A stretch of 64,000 nucleotides of DNA, taken from CAWJLE01 sp963843645 (GTDB taxonomy: Bacteria; Chloroflexota; Anaerolineae; DAOTYC01). Positions 33,222 through 41,306 of this stretch are shown piece after piece (the stretch's first letter is position 1; every line of letters begins with the position of its first letter). The notes below the pieces were generated by a model. It was not told the origin of the DNA. It was given only the letters and a program-made list of their open reading frames with translations, and did not search any database. Location: NCBI GenBank assembly GCA_963843645.1, contig CAWJLE010000006.1:194537-258536 (forward strand), read 5' to 3'. The position numbers and the translations under genes were made by a program.

Positions 33222-33307
33222 CCTAATGCGTAGTAGCGACGCGCAATGCGTGGTACGTTGTGCTCGATGGCACAGTACATATCACGCCGTACGTATCACG
33301 TATTACG
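33222..33307. repeat. second copy of the inverted AATGCGT/ACGCATT element
   Basis: The left arm (CCTAATGCGTAGTAGC, CGCAATGCGTGGTACG) and right arm (CGTACGTATCACGTATTACG) are inverted relatives of each other and of the element at 30005-30166. It lies between two convergent genes. Confidence 0.55.
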
Positions 33308-33310
33308 CGC

Positions 33311-34708
33311 TCAGTGCCAGAAGAACGACCGCTCCGCGCTGGGCGGACTGGCGGGCTTCAGTCCCGCAGGATCGATATTGACGCTCTGACTGTGGTAGAC
33401 TTGCACGCGCCAGCGAAAGAGCTGGTGACTGGGCGTCTCCGTCTTGCAAATGCCGGTTGGTACTCGCCAGCCGCTGGACCGCGTCCAGGCGTATTGGACG
33501 GTTTCCTGCCCGCTGCACGCATACTTCAAAGAGACCACGTACCAGTCATCCGCACCCAGAATGCCGACAGACGTCCAATTCAGGAGCACCGGTTGAGTGT
33601 CGCTCCAAAAGTGCTGCTCGTTGGGCGGTGACAACGGTGCGGGCGCCCAGTAGCGCGGACCTGGCGTCGGCGTGCCGGTTGGCAGGGGCGTGGGCGAGGG
33701 GGTGGGGATGACAGGCAGTGGCACGAGCAACGACTCTCCGGCTCGAATCAGCTCTTGCTCCTCGATGTGGTTGGCCTGCATAATCGCGTCCAGCGAGGCG
33801 TGAAACTGCTGTGCGATGCTCAGCAGGCTGTCCCCGGGTTGGATGATGTAAACAGCCTTGGTTACCTCTGGCGTCGGACTGAGCTGCTGTCTAGGCTTGT
33901 CGGCGCTGACCGGAATCACCAGTGTCTGGCCGACACTGAGCCAGCTGGCATTTTTCAGATTGTTGGCCTTCATGATGTCGTCCACCGTGCTGCCGGCCCA
34001 GATGGCAATCGAGCCGAGTGTGTCGCCGGCCTGTACCTCATACACCATTGGAGTGGCAGCCGGCTGGCCTTCCGAGGGCGCCGCAGGCGCCGCGGTTGGT
34101 GGGATGAGCAGCGATTGCCCCTGGCGCAACGTGCGGGGGTCCGTGATCTGGTTGGCAGTCATGAGTTGCTCGATCGTCAGGCCGTACTTCGACGCGATCG
34201 TGCCCGGGTTTTCTCCGGCTTCCACGATGTGGCGCACAGGCGTAGGGGTCGCGGTAGCGGTGGGCGTCTCGGTGGGCGTCGGGCTTCGTGTTGGCGTGAG
34301 GGTCTCCGTCGGCGTGGCCGTCCGGGTGGCGGTCGCGGTCAACGAAGCGACCTGTGCGAGCAACGAAGGTCTCACCGCCCTCGAAGCAAAGGGCCACGCC
34401 CACTGCACTGCGAAGACGAGCAACGCCACCACCAGGACGATCAGCAGCAATACGCTGGCTCGCACGGACTCAGGCAGCGGGATCGGCGACCACGCCGGGT
34501 GCGGCAGAGGAATACGTGGCATTCGTAGAGTTCGATCGAGCTTTTCAACCGGCTGGCCGCACATCATGCAGACCTTCGCCTGAGAGGGCATCGGCGTGCC
34601 ACACTCCGGGCAAAAGATCTGCTGTATTTCTGTGGTGTCGTCGTGGCCACAGCGCGGGCAGGTCAGGGATTGGTCATTCCTGACCATGCCGCAGATGGGG
34701 CATTTCAT
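33311..34708 (-). CDS. zinc-ribbon membrane protein with three LysM domains
   Basis: 465 residues. The N-terminus has two zinc-ribbon pairs (CPICGMVRNDQSLTCPRCG; CPECGTPMPSQAKVCMMCG). A membrane helix follows (VLLLIVLVVALLVFAVQWAW, about residues 86-105), then a Thr/Pro-rich stalk. Three LysM domains come next (HIVEAGENPGTIASKYG; YEVQAGDTLGSIAIWAG; YIIQPGDSLLSIAQQFH). The C-terminal domain of about 100 residues contains LNWTSVGILGADDWYVVSL, fibronectin-like in feel. The topology implies cytoplasmic zinc ribbons and external glycan-binding domains. Its ATG overlaps the stop of the upstream dehydrogenase gene by one base (TAATG). Confidence 0.85.
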   Translation of the reverse strand: MKCPICGMVRNDQSLTCPRCGHDDTTEIQQIFCPECGTPMPSQAKVCMMCGQPVEKLDRTLRMPRIPLPHPAWSPIPLPESVRASVLLLIVLVVALLVFAVQWAWPFASRAVRPSLLAQVASLTATATRTATPTETLTPTRSPTPTETPTATATPTPVRHIVEAGENPGTIASKYGLTIEQLMTANQITDPRTLRQGQSLLIPPTAAPAAPSEGQPAATPMVYEVQAGDTLGSIAIWAGSTVDDIMKANNLKNASWLSVGQTLVIPVSADKPRQQLSPTPEVTKAVYIIQPGDSLLSIAQQFHASLDAIMQANHIEEQELIRAGESLLVPLPVIPTPSPTPLPTGTPTPGPRYWAPAPLSPPNEQHFWSDTQPVLLNWTSVGILGADDWYVVSLKYACSGQETVQYAWTRSSGWRVPTGICKTETPSHQLFRWRVQVYHSQSVNIDPAGLKPASPPSAERSFFWH

Positions 34709-35703
34709 TATTTGAGTACCTCTGGGTTCACCACCGAGGCCGGGACCTTTTCTTCCTGCAGGAACTCGCTGACCAATTGATAGCCAGCGGACCAGTAATC
34801 CTCCAGACCTTCCACGCTGTAACTGGCGATGTGCGGCGTCAAGATGACGTTGTCCAGTTGCAGCAATGGATTCTCAGCCGGGGTCGGCTCCTGCTCGAAG
34901 ACGTCCAGCCCGGCAGCCAGCAGCCGGCCCTCTCGCAGTGCCGCCGCCAGTGCGTGCTCGTCCACCAGATACCCGCGGGACGTGTTGATGAAGATGGCTC
35001 CGGGCTTCATCTTGGCGAACGCGGCCGCGTCAAACAAGTGGCGCGTCTCTGCGTTGGCCGGCGCGTGGACCGAGACGGCATCGGATCGACTCAACAGCTC
35101 GTCGAAAGGCACCCATTCGACACCGGCGCTCGCGGCAATCGCCGGGTTGATGTATGGGTCGTAGGTCATGCACTGCACGCCGAACGGGGCGATCTTCTTC
35201 ACCACCATGCGAGCGATTCGTCCGAAGCCCACCAGGCCCAGGGTCTGCCGGCGAACGCGCGGAGTGCCGTACGCGACCATGGGCTCCCAGCGGCCCGAGC
35301 GAACAGCCTGCGTGTGCGGCAAGAGGCGCCGCAGGCAGGCCAGGTACAGAGCAATCGCGTGGTCTGACACCTCTTCGGCGGTCGCTGCCGGCATGTTGGC
35401 GACCATGATACCACGGCGGGTCGCCTCCGCGACATCGATGGTGTCGTACCCTGCGCCCATTCGAATGGCCAGCCGGCACTCTTTCATGTTGTCGAAGGTG
35501 GCTGCCGTCACCGCATAGCGGCCGGCGCCCACGAGGAGGACCGGCGCGTCCGGCCCAAGCGCCGCGTTCTCTGCTTCGGCGCCGAAGCGGTCCCCTCGAA
35601 TGAGTGTTAGCCCTGTTTCCACGAATCGCTGGGCGAACCACGCGGGTTCCTGGTAGAGCTTGCCGTCGGTTGGAATATAGAGCACCTGTCCATTGGTCGT
35701 CAT
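34708..35703 (-). CDS. NAD-dependent D-2-hydroxyacid dehydrogenase
   Basis: About 331 residues from ATG 35703 (GGAGAAG upstream); longer in-frame starts lie upstream of the promoter. The family Rossmann motif is LGLVGFGRIARMVVKKIAPFG. MGAGYDTIDVAEATRRGIMV and HAPANAETRHLFDAAAFAKM precede the catalytic Arg region FINTSRGYLVDE, Glu (FEQEPTPAENPLL) and His (VILTPHIASYS). Members include phosphoglycerate, glyoxylate/hydroxypyruvate and C-terminal-binding-protein-like enzymes; the exact substrate is unknown. It may reduce a 2-oxoacid. The zinc-ribbon/LysM gene is co-transcribed downstream. Confidence 0.9.
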   Translation of the reverse strand: MTTNGQVLYIPTDGKLYQEPAWFAQRFVETGLTLIRGDRFGAEAENAALGPDAPVLLVGAGRYAVTAATFDNMKECRLAIRMGAGYDTIDVAEATRRGIMVANMPAATAEEVSDHAIALYLACLRRLLPHTQAVRSGRWEPMVAYGTPRVRRQTLGLVGFGRIARMVVKKIAPFGVQCMTYDPYINPAIAASAGVEWVPFDELLSRSDAVSVHAPANAETRHLFDAAAFAKMKPGAIFINTSRGYLVDEHALAAALREGRLLAAGLDVFEQEPTPAENPLLQLDNVILTPHIASYSVEGLEDYWSAGYQLVSEFLQEEKVPASVVNPEVLK

Positions 35704-35746
35704 AGTCTTCTCCGGGGCAACGATGTGATGTATGTCATTGTCGGGC

Positions 35747-35775
35747 ATTATAGCATAACCGCGAGAGAGCAACAA
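35747..35775 (-). promoter_or_regulatory. promoter of the hydroxyacid dehydrogenase gene
   Basis: On the minus strand, TTGTTG (complement of 35770-35775), 17-bp spacer, TATAAT (complement of 35747-35752). Confidence 0.65.
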
Positions 35776-35830
35776 CGAGGGCAGGACGAGCGCGGCGGTA
35801 CAGATGCAATGGCGCCGGCCGCGCAACGCC

Positions 35831-35859
35831 TTGCCCGAATCGCCGAAGGGGCGTATAAT
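35831..35859 (+). promoter_or_regulatory. promoter of the YkvA-like gene
   Basis: TTGCCC (35831-35836), 17-bp spacer, TATAAT (35854-35859). Confidence 0.6.
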
Positions 35860-35901
35860 TCCGGTGTTGCAAGAGCGACTTTGATGGAGGTTAATGGTCG
35901 C

Positions 35902-36279
35902 ATGACACGCCCATCCAATTCTCCCGACTGGCAGCAGGTCTCGGATTGGTCTTTTGGTCTGATCGAGGATTTACGCCTGGCCTGGCGTTTGCTCCAGGAT
36001 CAGCGAGTTCCCGGGGTGATCAAGCTTGTCCCGGTCGTCGCCATCGTCTACGTCCTATCGCCAATCGACTTCGTTCCGGACTTCTTTCTCGGCCTGGGCC
36101 AGATCGATGACGTTGCCATTCTCCTGCTGGCCTTGAAGGCGTTTATCAGCCTGTCGCCGCAGCCGGTGGTCGATCAGTATCTACATGACATAAAGAGAAA
36201 GGCTCCGCGCACAACCTCGGATGGTGACGAGACGGAGTACGTCACCGCCGAGTACCGAATACTGAACGACGATGAGTGA
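35902..36279 (+). CDS. YkvA family (DUF1232) small membrane protein
   Basis: About 125 residues from ATG 35902, with GGAGGT 10 nt upstream; ATG 35884 is an alternative. The DUF1232 hallmark is present: a hydrophobic segment VVAIVYVLSPIDFVPDF followed by GQIDDVAILLLALKAF. Function of the family is unknown; some members are linked to membrane stress or polyamine/antibiotic exposure. The acidic C-terminal tail is predicted to be cytoplasmic. The MerR-like gene follows 19 bp downstream, so the two probably share a transcript. Confidence 0.8.
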   Translation: MTRPSNSPDWQQVSDWSFGLIEDLRLAWRLLQDQRVPGVIKLVPVVAIVYVLSPIDFVPDFFLGLGQIDDVAILLLALKAFISLSPQPVVDQYLHDIKRKAPRTTSDGDETEYVTAEYRILNDDE

Positions 36280-36298
36280 TGGTCCGGCGAGGTGAGGG

Positions 36299-36937
36299 AT
36301 GGCTGAGACGGGACTGCTGCCGCCGAACGACGTCGCGCGCACGCTGGGCATTTCGCCCTCGACGCTGCGTCGCTGGTCAGCGGAGTTCTCCGAACTGCTG
36401 TCCGACACCGCCGGACGGCCGGAACCTTCGCCACAGGGCGAGCCTGCTCACCGTCGCTACACTGATGCGGACATCACCCTCCTCGGGCAGGTTGGCGACC
36501 TGCTGCGCCGGGGGCTGACCTATCGTCAGGTCGCCGATCACCTGCGCGATGATCCGGCTTCCGCTGTCGAGTCTGACGGATCGGCGCCGGAATCCGTCGA
36601 GTCGAAGTCAGTCATCGTTCAGCCGTCTCGCGTCGTCACCCCGGCGTTTAATATCATCACCGATGCATTGCAGTCCGTCGTGGACAACCAGCAGAACGTT
36701 CTGAGCAGCCAACAGGCCAATCGCGATCTTCTGGGCGTCGTCATCCAGGACAATTTCAACCTGAAAGAGGAGAACTCGCGCCTCCGTGAGCGCATGATTC
36801 ATCTGGAGCGTGAGCTGTCCGAAGTCCGTCGCCGTAGTGACGAGACCCGCGTCCAGCTTCTGGAACGCGTCCAGGCGGTGGAAGCCTCCTCGAAACCCCG
36901 ACGGGGTTGCCTGGCGGCTCTATTGGGGCTGCAGTAG
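36299..36937 (+). CDS. MerR-like helix-turn-helix protein with a coiled coil
   Basis: 212 residues. The N-terminal MerR-type winged helix reads NDVARTLGISPSTLRRW, then HRRYTDADITLLGQV and RGLTYRQVADHL. A variable linker follows, then a coiled coil (about 145-195: NLKEENSRLRERMIHLEREL) for dimerisation. No ligand-binding cysteines are seen. The layout is like RacA/MerR-type DNA-binding proteins rather than metal sensors. It could regulate its own operon or bind DNA structurally. Confidence 0.75.
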   Translation: MAETGLLPPNDVARTLGISPSTLRRWSAEFSELLSDTAGRPEPSPQGEPAHRRYTDADITLLGQVGDLLRRGLTYRQVADHLRDDPASAVESDGSAPESVESKSVIVQPSRVVTPAFNIITDALQSVVDNQQNVLSSQQANRDLLGVVIQDNFNLKEENSRLRERMIHLERELSEVRRRSDETRVQLLERVQAVEASSKPRRGCLAALLGLQ

Positions 36938-37007
36938 GCGCCGTGGCTTCTCGGCACCGCTCGTTGCGTCGGTCAAGGTGTAGAATGCGTCACGGGGGAC
37001 GCAACAG

Positions 37008-37202
37008 ATGCCGATAACTCAACTAATCATAATTCTACTTCCAGTGCCGTTGTTCGCGTTTTGGCTATGGATGTTCCGGGACATGATCAACAACGACCGC
37101 CTGCCCGGCAATTCAAGGAATACCTGGATGTTGCTCTTCGTTTTCATGAACGTCTTTGCTGCGATTTGGTATTACGTCGCTGAGTATAGAAACAGGTATT
37201 AG
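37008..37202 (+). CDS. small two-helix membrane protein (PLD nuclease N-terminal-like)
   Basis: 64 residues with two membrane helices (LIIILLPVPLFAFWLWMF and WMLLFVFMNVFAAIWYYV) separated by a short polar loop (RDMINNDRLPGNSRN). The pattern resembles the PLDc_N domain, often found alone as a small bacterial membrane protein of unknown role. GGGGGA lies upstream. The gene stands alone. Confidence 0.6.
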   Translation: MPITQLIIILLPVPLFAFWLWMFRDMINNDRLPGNSRNTWMLLFVFMNVFAAIWYYVAEYRNRY

Positions 37203-37358
37203 CTCTCCGGCTTCAGTTGATTGAGTCCGGTGAGTCGATATCAGCCGCGCGTTGTTCACGATTTCGGGCTGACTCCCGCTGAAAGCGAAGTTTATGATAT
37301 AATATGAATCGGGGTGAATATTGACCGATCCTTCTTCGCACTTTCGCGAGCGCCGAAC

Positions 37359-37387
37359 TTGACTTTTGCGCGCGTTTGTGCGATAAT
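37359..37387 (+). promoter_or_regulatory. promoter of the LarA-like gene
   Basis: TTGACT (37359-37364), 17-bp spacer, GATAAT (37382-37387), about 100 bp before the start. A second -10-like TATAAT lies at 37298-37303 without a clear -35. Confidence 0.6.
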
Positions 37388-37489
37388 CCATTAGCGAACA
37401 AAGCTTCACAAACCCATATGCTCGATCATTGGCTTTGATGGTTTACAAGATCATCACTTTCCATGCAATCCTTTGAGGAGGTCTTCTAA

Positions 37490-38755
37490 ATGGCTGAAGG
37501 TAGGGGATTTTACAAGGACAAGCCGGTAACCTTCGCTTTGCCGGAGAGCTGGAACCTTCTGGCGATGGCGGAGCCCACGTCGGTGCCGGCGGCACGTAAC
37601 GTGGCCGCAGCGGTCAAGCAGGCCGTGAACAACCCGGTCGGTATGCCGAAGCTTGAGACGCTGTTCCCGCTTGCCAATCGAAAAGTCGCCATCCTGGTGG
37701 ATGACGGAACGCGGCCCACGCCGGCGTCCCAGGTCGTCAACCCGTTGATGGAGATTCTAAGCGGTCTCGGCGTGAAAGATGAGGACGTCGACATCGTTAT
37801 GGCCCGCGGCACACACACCCCTCCGGATGAGGCCGGGATTCGCTGGAAGATCGGCGAGGATGCGTGGAAGCGCTTCCGTTTTACCATGCACGACCCCGAC
37901 GACATGAGCAAGCTGACCTACACCGGCACCACCAGCCGGGGCAACAAGTGCTACTTGAACAGCGTCGTCGCCGCATCCGGATTGAGGATTGCGATTGGCC
38001 TGAGCAACCCGCACTATTTCGCCGGCTATGGCGGCGGCCCCAAGATCATTCTGCCTGGTGTGTCGGCCCGGTCGACCATTGCCTACAATCATCACTTCAT
38101 CTCGGATCCCAAGACGATCCTGGACATCACCAATGGCAACCCGGTCTGGGAGGACATGCTCGAGGCGGCTCGCCTGGCGAAGCTCAACATGAAGATCGAC
38201 GTCGTCCTCAACCAGGATCAGGCCATTTACAAGGTCTGCGCCGGCGAGGTTGAGGCAGCCCAGGCTGCTGCTATCGCTGCGCTCAAGGAAATCTACGGCG
38301 TCGCGGTCCCGAAGATGTCGGACGTGACCATCACCTCGGGCTATCCGCTGGAGTCCAACCTGATCCAGTCCGGCAAGGCGATTCTGAACGCCGACGTGGT
38401 GACGAAGCAGGGCGGCGTCATCATCATGATGTCCAGCTGCCCCGAAGGCTGCGGTCCCAAGTTCTACGAGACCCTGGCCGAGCGGCCCAAGCCCGAGGAT
38501 GTCATCGAATGGGTCGGCAACGGCAAGGCCTCTCCGACCGGCGGCCCGATGGCTGCCCGTATCCGCGAGCTCCTCAAGACCAAGCAGCTCATCGTGATTA
38601 CCGAGGGCGTCACCCCGAAGCAGCTCGACGACATGGAGATGACGTTCGCTCCGACCGTCGACGATGCGGTCAAGATGGCGTATGCGAGTCACCCGAATGC
38701 CGACGTGACGATTCTGCCGGTGGGCGGTTCCACGCTGCCGATTCTGCCGCGCTGA
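37490..38755 (+). CDS. LarA family nickel-dependent racemase (DUF2088)
   Basis: 421 residues, GAGGAGG upstream. It shows VDDGTRPTPASQVV (the conserved DDxTRP) and VMARGTHTPPDEAG (catalytic His). SNPHYFAGYGGGPKIILPGV carries the second His and the Lys that binds the nickel-pincer cofactor, followed by a His pair in AYNHHFI. LarA racemises lactate, but homologues epimerise other 2-hydroxyacids, including sugar acids. The larBCE cofactor genes are not in the window. A nearby D-2-hydroxyacid dehydrogenase and the acid-sugar genes downstream fit a 2-hydroxyacid substrate. Confidence 0.85.
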   Translation: MAEGRGFYKDKPVTFALPESWNLLAMAEPTSVPAARNVAAAVKQAVNNPVGMPKLETLFPLANRKVAILVDDGTRPTPASQVVNPLMEILSGLGVKDEDVDIVMARGTHTPPDEAGIRWKIGEDAWKRFRFTMHDPDDMSKLTYTGTTSRGNKCYLNSVVAASGLRIAIGLSNPHYFAGYGGGPKIILPGVSARSTIAYNHHFISDPKTILDITNGNPVWEDMLEAARLAKLNMKIDVVLNQDQAIYKVCAGEVEAAQAAAIAALKEIYGVAVPKMSDVTITSGYPLESNLIQSGKAILNADVVTKQGGVIIMMSSCPEGCGPKFYETLAERPKPEDVIEWVGNGKASPTGGPMAARIRELLKTKQLIVITEGVTPKQLDDMEMTFAPTVDDAVKMAYASHPNADVTILPVGGSTLPILPR

Positions 38756-38782
38756 TCGACGTTTGTTACCCGCGTCATTCTC

Positions 38783-38811
38783 AAAGAGGGCCGGATCACC
38801 CGGCCCTCTTT
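38783..38811. terminator. bidirectional terminator
   Basis: AAAGAGGGCCGG (38783-38794) pairs perfectly with CCGGCCCTCTTT (38800-38811) around a 5-nt loop, with A- and T-rich flanks. It separates the convergent larA-like and deacetylase genes. Confidence 0.8.
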
Positions 38812-38812
38812 G

Positions 38813-39856
38813 TTATTGCCAGTCCCGGTTCAACGCGGCGTCGAATTGCTCCAGCACCTCTCCGCCGCGCACGCGAATGCGCGTCAGCTGGAAGAGGGCG
38901 GCGGACGGGTGGTCGATGCCTTGCTGCGTCGTGACGGCCGCCCAGTATCCTGCGTCCCTCACTGCGGCGACCACTTTGCGGTCGTAGCCGCCGGATGGAT
39001 AGCAGAAGAGCCGCACCGGCTGCTGGATGTGCGCTTCGATCGCTGCCTTGGAGCTCACGATCTCCCTCGTGAGAAAGTCGGCGGGCTTACCGCGCAGGTC
39101 CGGGTGGCTGTACGAGTGTGAGCCAAACTCCATGCCGGCCGCGCTCATCAGCTCCACGTCGCGCCAGGAGAGGTAGTCGCGGTTCTCTTCGTCGATCGGC
39201 TTACTGAAAATGAAGAAAGTCCCGGTGAAGCCGTACTTCTTCAGCAGGGGGAAGGCCACGGTGTAGGCATCCTTGTAGCCGTCGTCAAAGCTCAGTACGA
39301 TCGGTTTGGCGGGCAGAGTCGTCCCGCATTGCAGGTACGTCACGAGATCCGACAGGCGGACGGCATGATAGCCCTCATTCGCCAGGTATCGGAGCTGCAC
39401 CTCGAAGTCCGGACCGGTCACGGACAGATCGCGCCGTACCGAGTCTGCCCCTCGTGGAGGATCTGACACATAGTGGTACATCAAGACCGGAACCCGCGCG
39501 TCGCGGCGGACCCCGTCGGGCGTCGGCAGCGTCACGGCGGCCATCGCGAGGGTAGAGTGGGTCGGCGTCGCAGGCTCCAAGGTAGGCGTCGAAGACGGCG
39601 CGTCAGTCGGCGTGGGCGAGGCGGTGGCCGTAGCGGTGGACGTGGGAAAGGGCTGCGTCGCCGCCACAGTGGGCGACGGCGATGGCGCTGTCGTCGTCAG
39701 GTCGATGGGTGTCAGGCGCTCTGTGGTTTCACGGTGGGAAACTCGAACTGCTTCGGTCGGCGTCTGGGCTGACTTGAAAGCGACGAGCCCGCCTGCCAAC
39801 AACAGCGTGGACAACAGCGCCGTTTTTACTATCAAATTGGGTTTCGTTTGGTTCAT
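38813..39856 (-). CDS. polysaccharide deacetylase (NodB domain) family protein
   Basis: About 347 residues from ATG 39856. An N-terminal membrane anchor (VKTALLSTLLLAGGLVAF) and a Thr/Pro/Ser-rich stalk precede a NodB-homology domain (about 135-347). The domain shows VPVLMYHYVSDPP, then IVLSFDDGYKDAYTVAFPLL (motif 1, catalytic Asp pair), the zinc-binding motif EFGSHSYSHPDLRG (HxxxH) and LFCYPSGGYDRKVV. It probably removes acetyl groups from a cell-wall or exopolysaccharide outside the membrane. The motif residues are intact. Confidence 0.85.
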   Translation of the reverse strand: MNQTKPNLIVKTALLSTLLLAGGLVAFKSAQTPTEAVRVSHRETTERLTPIDLTTTAPSPSPTVAATQPFPTSTATATASPTPTDAPSSTPTLEPATPTHSTLAMAAVTLPTPDGVRRDARVPVLMYHYVSDPPRGADSVRRDLSVTGPDFEVQLRYLANEGYHAVRLSDLVTYLQCGTTLPAKPIVLSFDDGYKDAYTVAFPLLKKYGFTGTFFIFSKPIDEENRDYLSWRDVELMSAAGMEFGSHSYSHPDLRGKPADFLTREIVSSKAAIEAHIQQPVRLFCYPSGGYDRKVVAAVRDAGYWAAVTTQQGIDHPSAALFQLTRIRVRGGEVLEQFDAALNRDWQ

Positions 39857-40072
39857 GATTGTCCTGATATTCACCTTAATCGTCGCGCGCAAATACGCCG
39901 TTGACGACAGTTGAAGGATGAGGCGAGCGACGTGCGTCGAAAACAGAGTCTCCATGGTCCGGGCGCCGCGGCGTCCGGCGTTGGAACAAGGCGTGGGATC
40001 ACGGACAGGGCTCGATCGATGATGGGAGTGTCAGCGACTGCGGTGTTGCTGGTGTCGCGAACCAGGCCACTG

Positions 40073-40100
40073 ATTATAGCTGATTCGAAATGGCTGTCAA
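40073..40100 (-). promoter_or_regulatory. promoter of the polysaccharide deacetylase gene
   Basis: On the minus strand, TTGACA (complement of 40095-40100), 16-bp spacer, TATAAT (complement of 40073-40078). It is divergent from the aldolase promoter 22 bp away, so the two may share control. The rest of 39857-40202 holds no gene. Confidence 0.65.
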
Positions 40101-40121
40101 AACGTTGATATGGGCGCGCGG

Positions 40122-40150
40122 TTGACGGGGCCTCTGATGTGAAGTACACT
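40122..40150 (+). promoter_or_regulatory. promoter of the class II aldolase gene
   Basis: TTGACG (40122-40127), 17-bp spacer, TACACT (40145-40150). Confidence 0.55.
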
Positions 40151-40202
40151 GCACGTGCCACTTGCTGCCAAAATTCGCTGCCAATATTAAGGAGGACATG
40201 CT

Positions 40203-41078
40203 ATGTCTCTCGTCAACGGCGTTGACATGCTGCGCACGGCCCGCCGCGAAGGCTATGCCGTCGGAGGCTTCGATATCTTCGATCTTCACTCGGCCCAAGC
40301 CGTGATTCTGGCGGCAGAGCTGGAAAACAGCCCGGTCTTTTTGCAGGCCTGCGTTCGCAGCGTAGAGCACCTGGGTTTCCGGCGCGCAGCCCTCATCATG
40401 CGGACCGAGGCCGAGTTAGCCCGTGTGCCAGTCGCGATTCACTTCGACCATGGCGACGAAGTGACCTGTCTGTGCGACGTGGATGAGGCACTGGAAGCCG
40501 GATTCACGTCGGTCATGGTCGACGGCTCGCGCTTGCCGCTGGAGAAGAACATCGCTCTGACGGCAGGAGCGGTTGAACGAGCGCACGCCGTGGGTGCCGG
40601 TGTAGAGGGCGAAATCGGCGAGATCGGGCGCGTCATCGGCGGCAAGGCCGACGATGTCGCTCAGCGAACTGCGGCGGGCGACGATCCGAGCGCCTGGCTC
40701 GCTCGCGATGAGGATGCCGCCCGCCTGGTGAAGGAGACGGGCCTCGATTGCCTGGCTGTGTCCATAGGCTCTGTGAGCGGTACCAGCTCACGCTTGAACC
40801 TGCCGCGGCTTCGCGCCCTGTCCCAGCTTCTGGCCCTGCCGCTCGTGCTCCACGGCGGCACCGGAGTGCCCGAAGAAGATCTGCGTGAGGCTGTCGGACT
40901 GGGCATCGCCAAGGTCAATATCGCTCATGGCGTTCGGCGCGCCTACATCACCAGCGTGCGAGAGCAGCTGGCCGACGGTACGAACACGGACAATGTGTAC
41001 GATCTGCAAGACGCTGCCAGGTATGCGATGCGCCAATACGTGCAATCCAAGATCCGCCACCTTAGGGGTAAGTCGTAG
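40203..41078 (+). CDS. class II ketose-bisphosphate aldolase
   Basis: 291 residues, AAGGAGG upstream. The class II (zinc) fructose/tagatose-bisphosphate aldolase pattern is clear: GGFDIFDLHSAQAVILAAE, PVAIHFDHGDEVT (metal-binding His in FDHG), SVMVDGSRLPLEKNI, GVEGEIGEIG (catalytic/metal Glu), LVLHGGTGVPEEDLREAV (His and phosphate-binding Gly loop) and KVNIAHGVRRAY. It cleaves a ketose 1-phosphate or bisphosphate to DHAP plus an aldehyde. The following FadR-type regulator and sugar ABC importer suggest a catabolic role rather than central glycolysis. Confidence 0.85.
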   Translation: MSLVNGVDMLRTARREGYAVGGFDIFDLHSAQAVILAAELENSPVFLQACVRSVEHLGFRRAALIMRTEAELARVPVAIHFDHGDEVTCLCDVDEALEAGFTSVMVDGSRLPLEKNIALTAGAVERAHAVGAGVEGEIGEIGRVIGGKADDVAQRTAAGDDPSAWLARDEDAARLVKETGLDCLAVSIGSVSGTSSRLNLPRLRALSQLLALPLVLHGGTGVPEEDLREAVGLGIAKVNIAHGVRRAYITSVREQLADGTNTDNVYDLQDAARYAMRQYVQSKIRHLRGKS

Positions 41079-41095
41079 AGCAATGCCTCGTCCGA

Positions 41096-41143
41096 CCTCT
41101 CTCCCAGCCGCTCCCTTCTCAGGGAAACGGCGGGGGAGAGAGG
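41096..41143. terminator. hairpin after the aldolase gene
   Basis: CCTCTCTCCC (41096-41105) pairs with GGGAGAGAGG (41134-41143) with further complementarity inside. It lacks a T-run, so termination is probable rather than certain. It also resembles a common dispersed palindromic repeat. Confidence 0.45.
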
Positions 41144-41185
41144 ATCGGGACCTGATTCCCCTAGAAGAAATAACCCTCAAGAATA

Positions 41186-41214
41186 TTGACAAACAGGGAA
41201 TATTATGGTAGTAT
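41186..41214 (+). promoter_or_regulatory. promoter and possible operator of the FadR-type regulator gene
   Basis: TTGACA (41186-41191), 17-bp spacer, TAGTAT (41209-41214). Just downstream, GTATG and CATAC form a short inverted repeat around ten AT-rich bases (about 41211-41230), a plausible autoregulatory site. Confidence 0.6.
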
Positions 41215-41306
41215 GGTAATATCATCATACCAGACCTTACGCATCTACGTAACCCTATAACTCACCCACACGAATAAACCTGTTGCCCGAGACAAGGATG
41301 CCTTGT

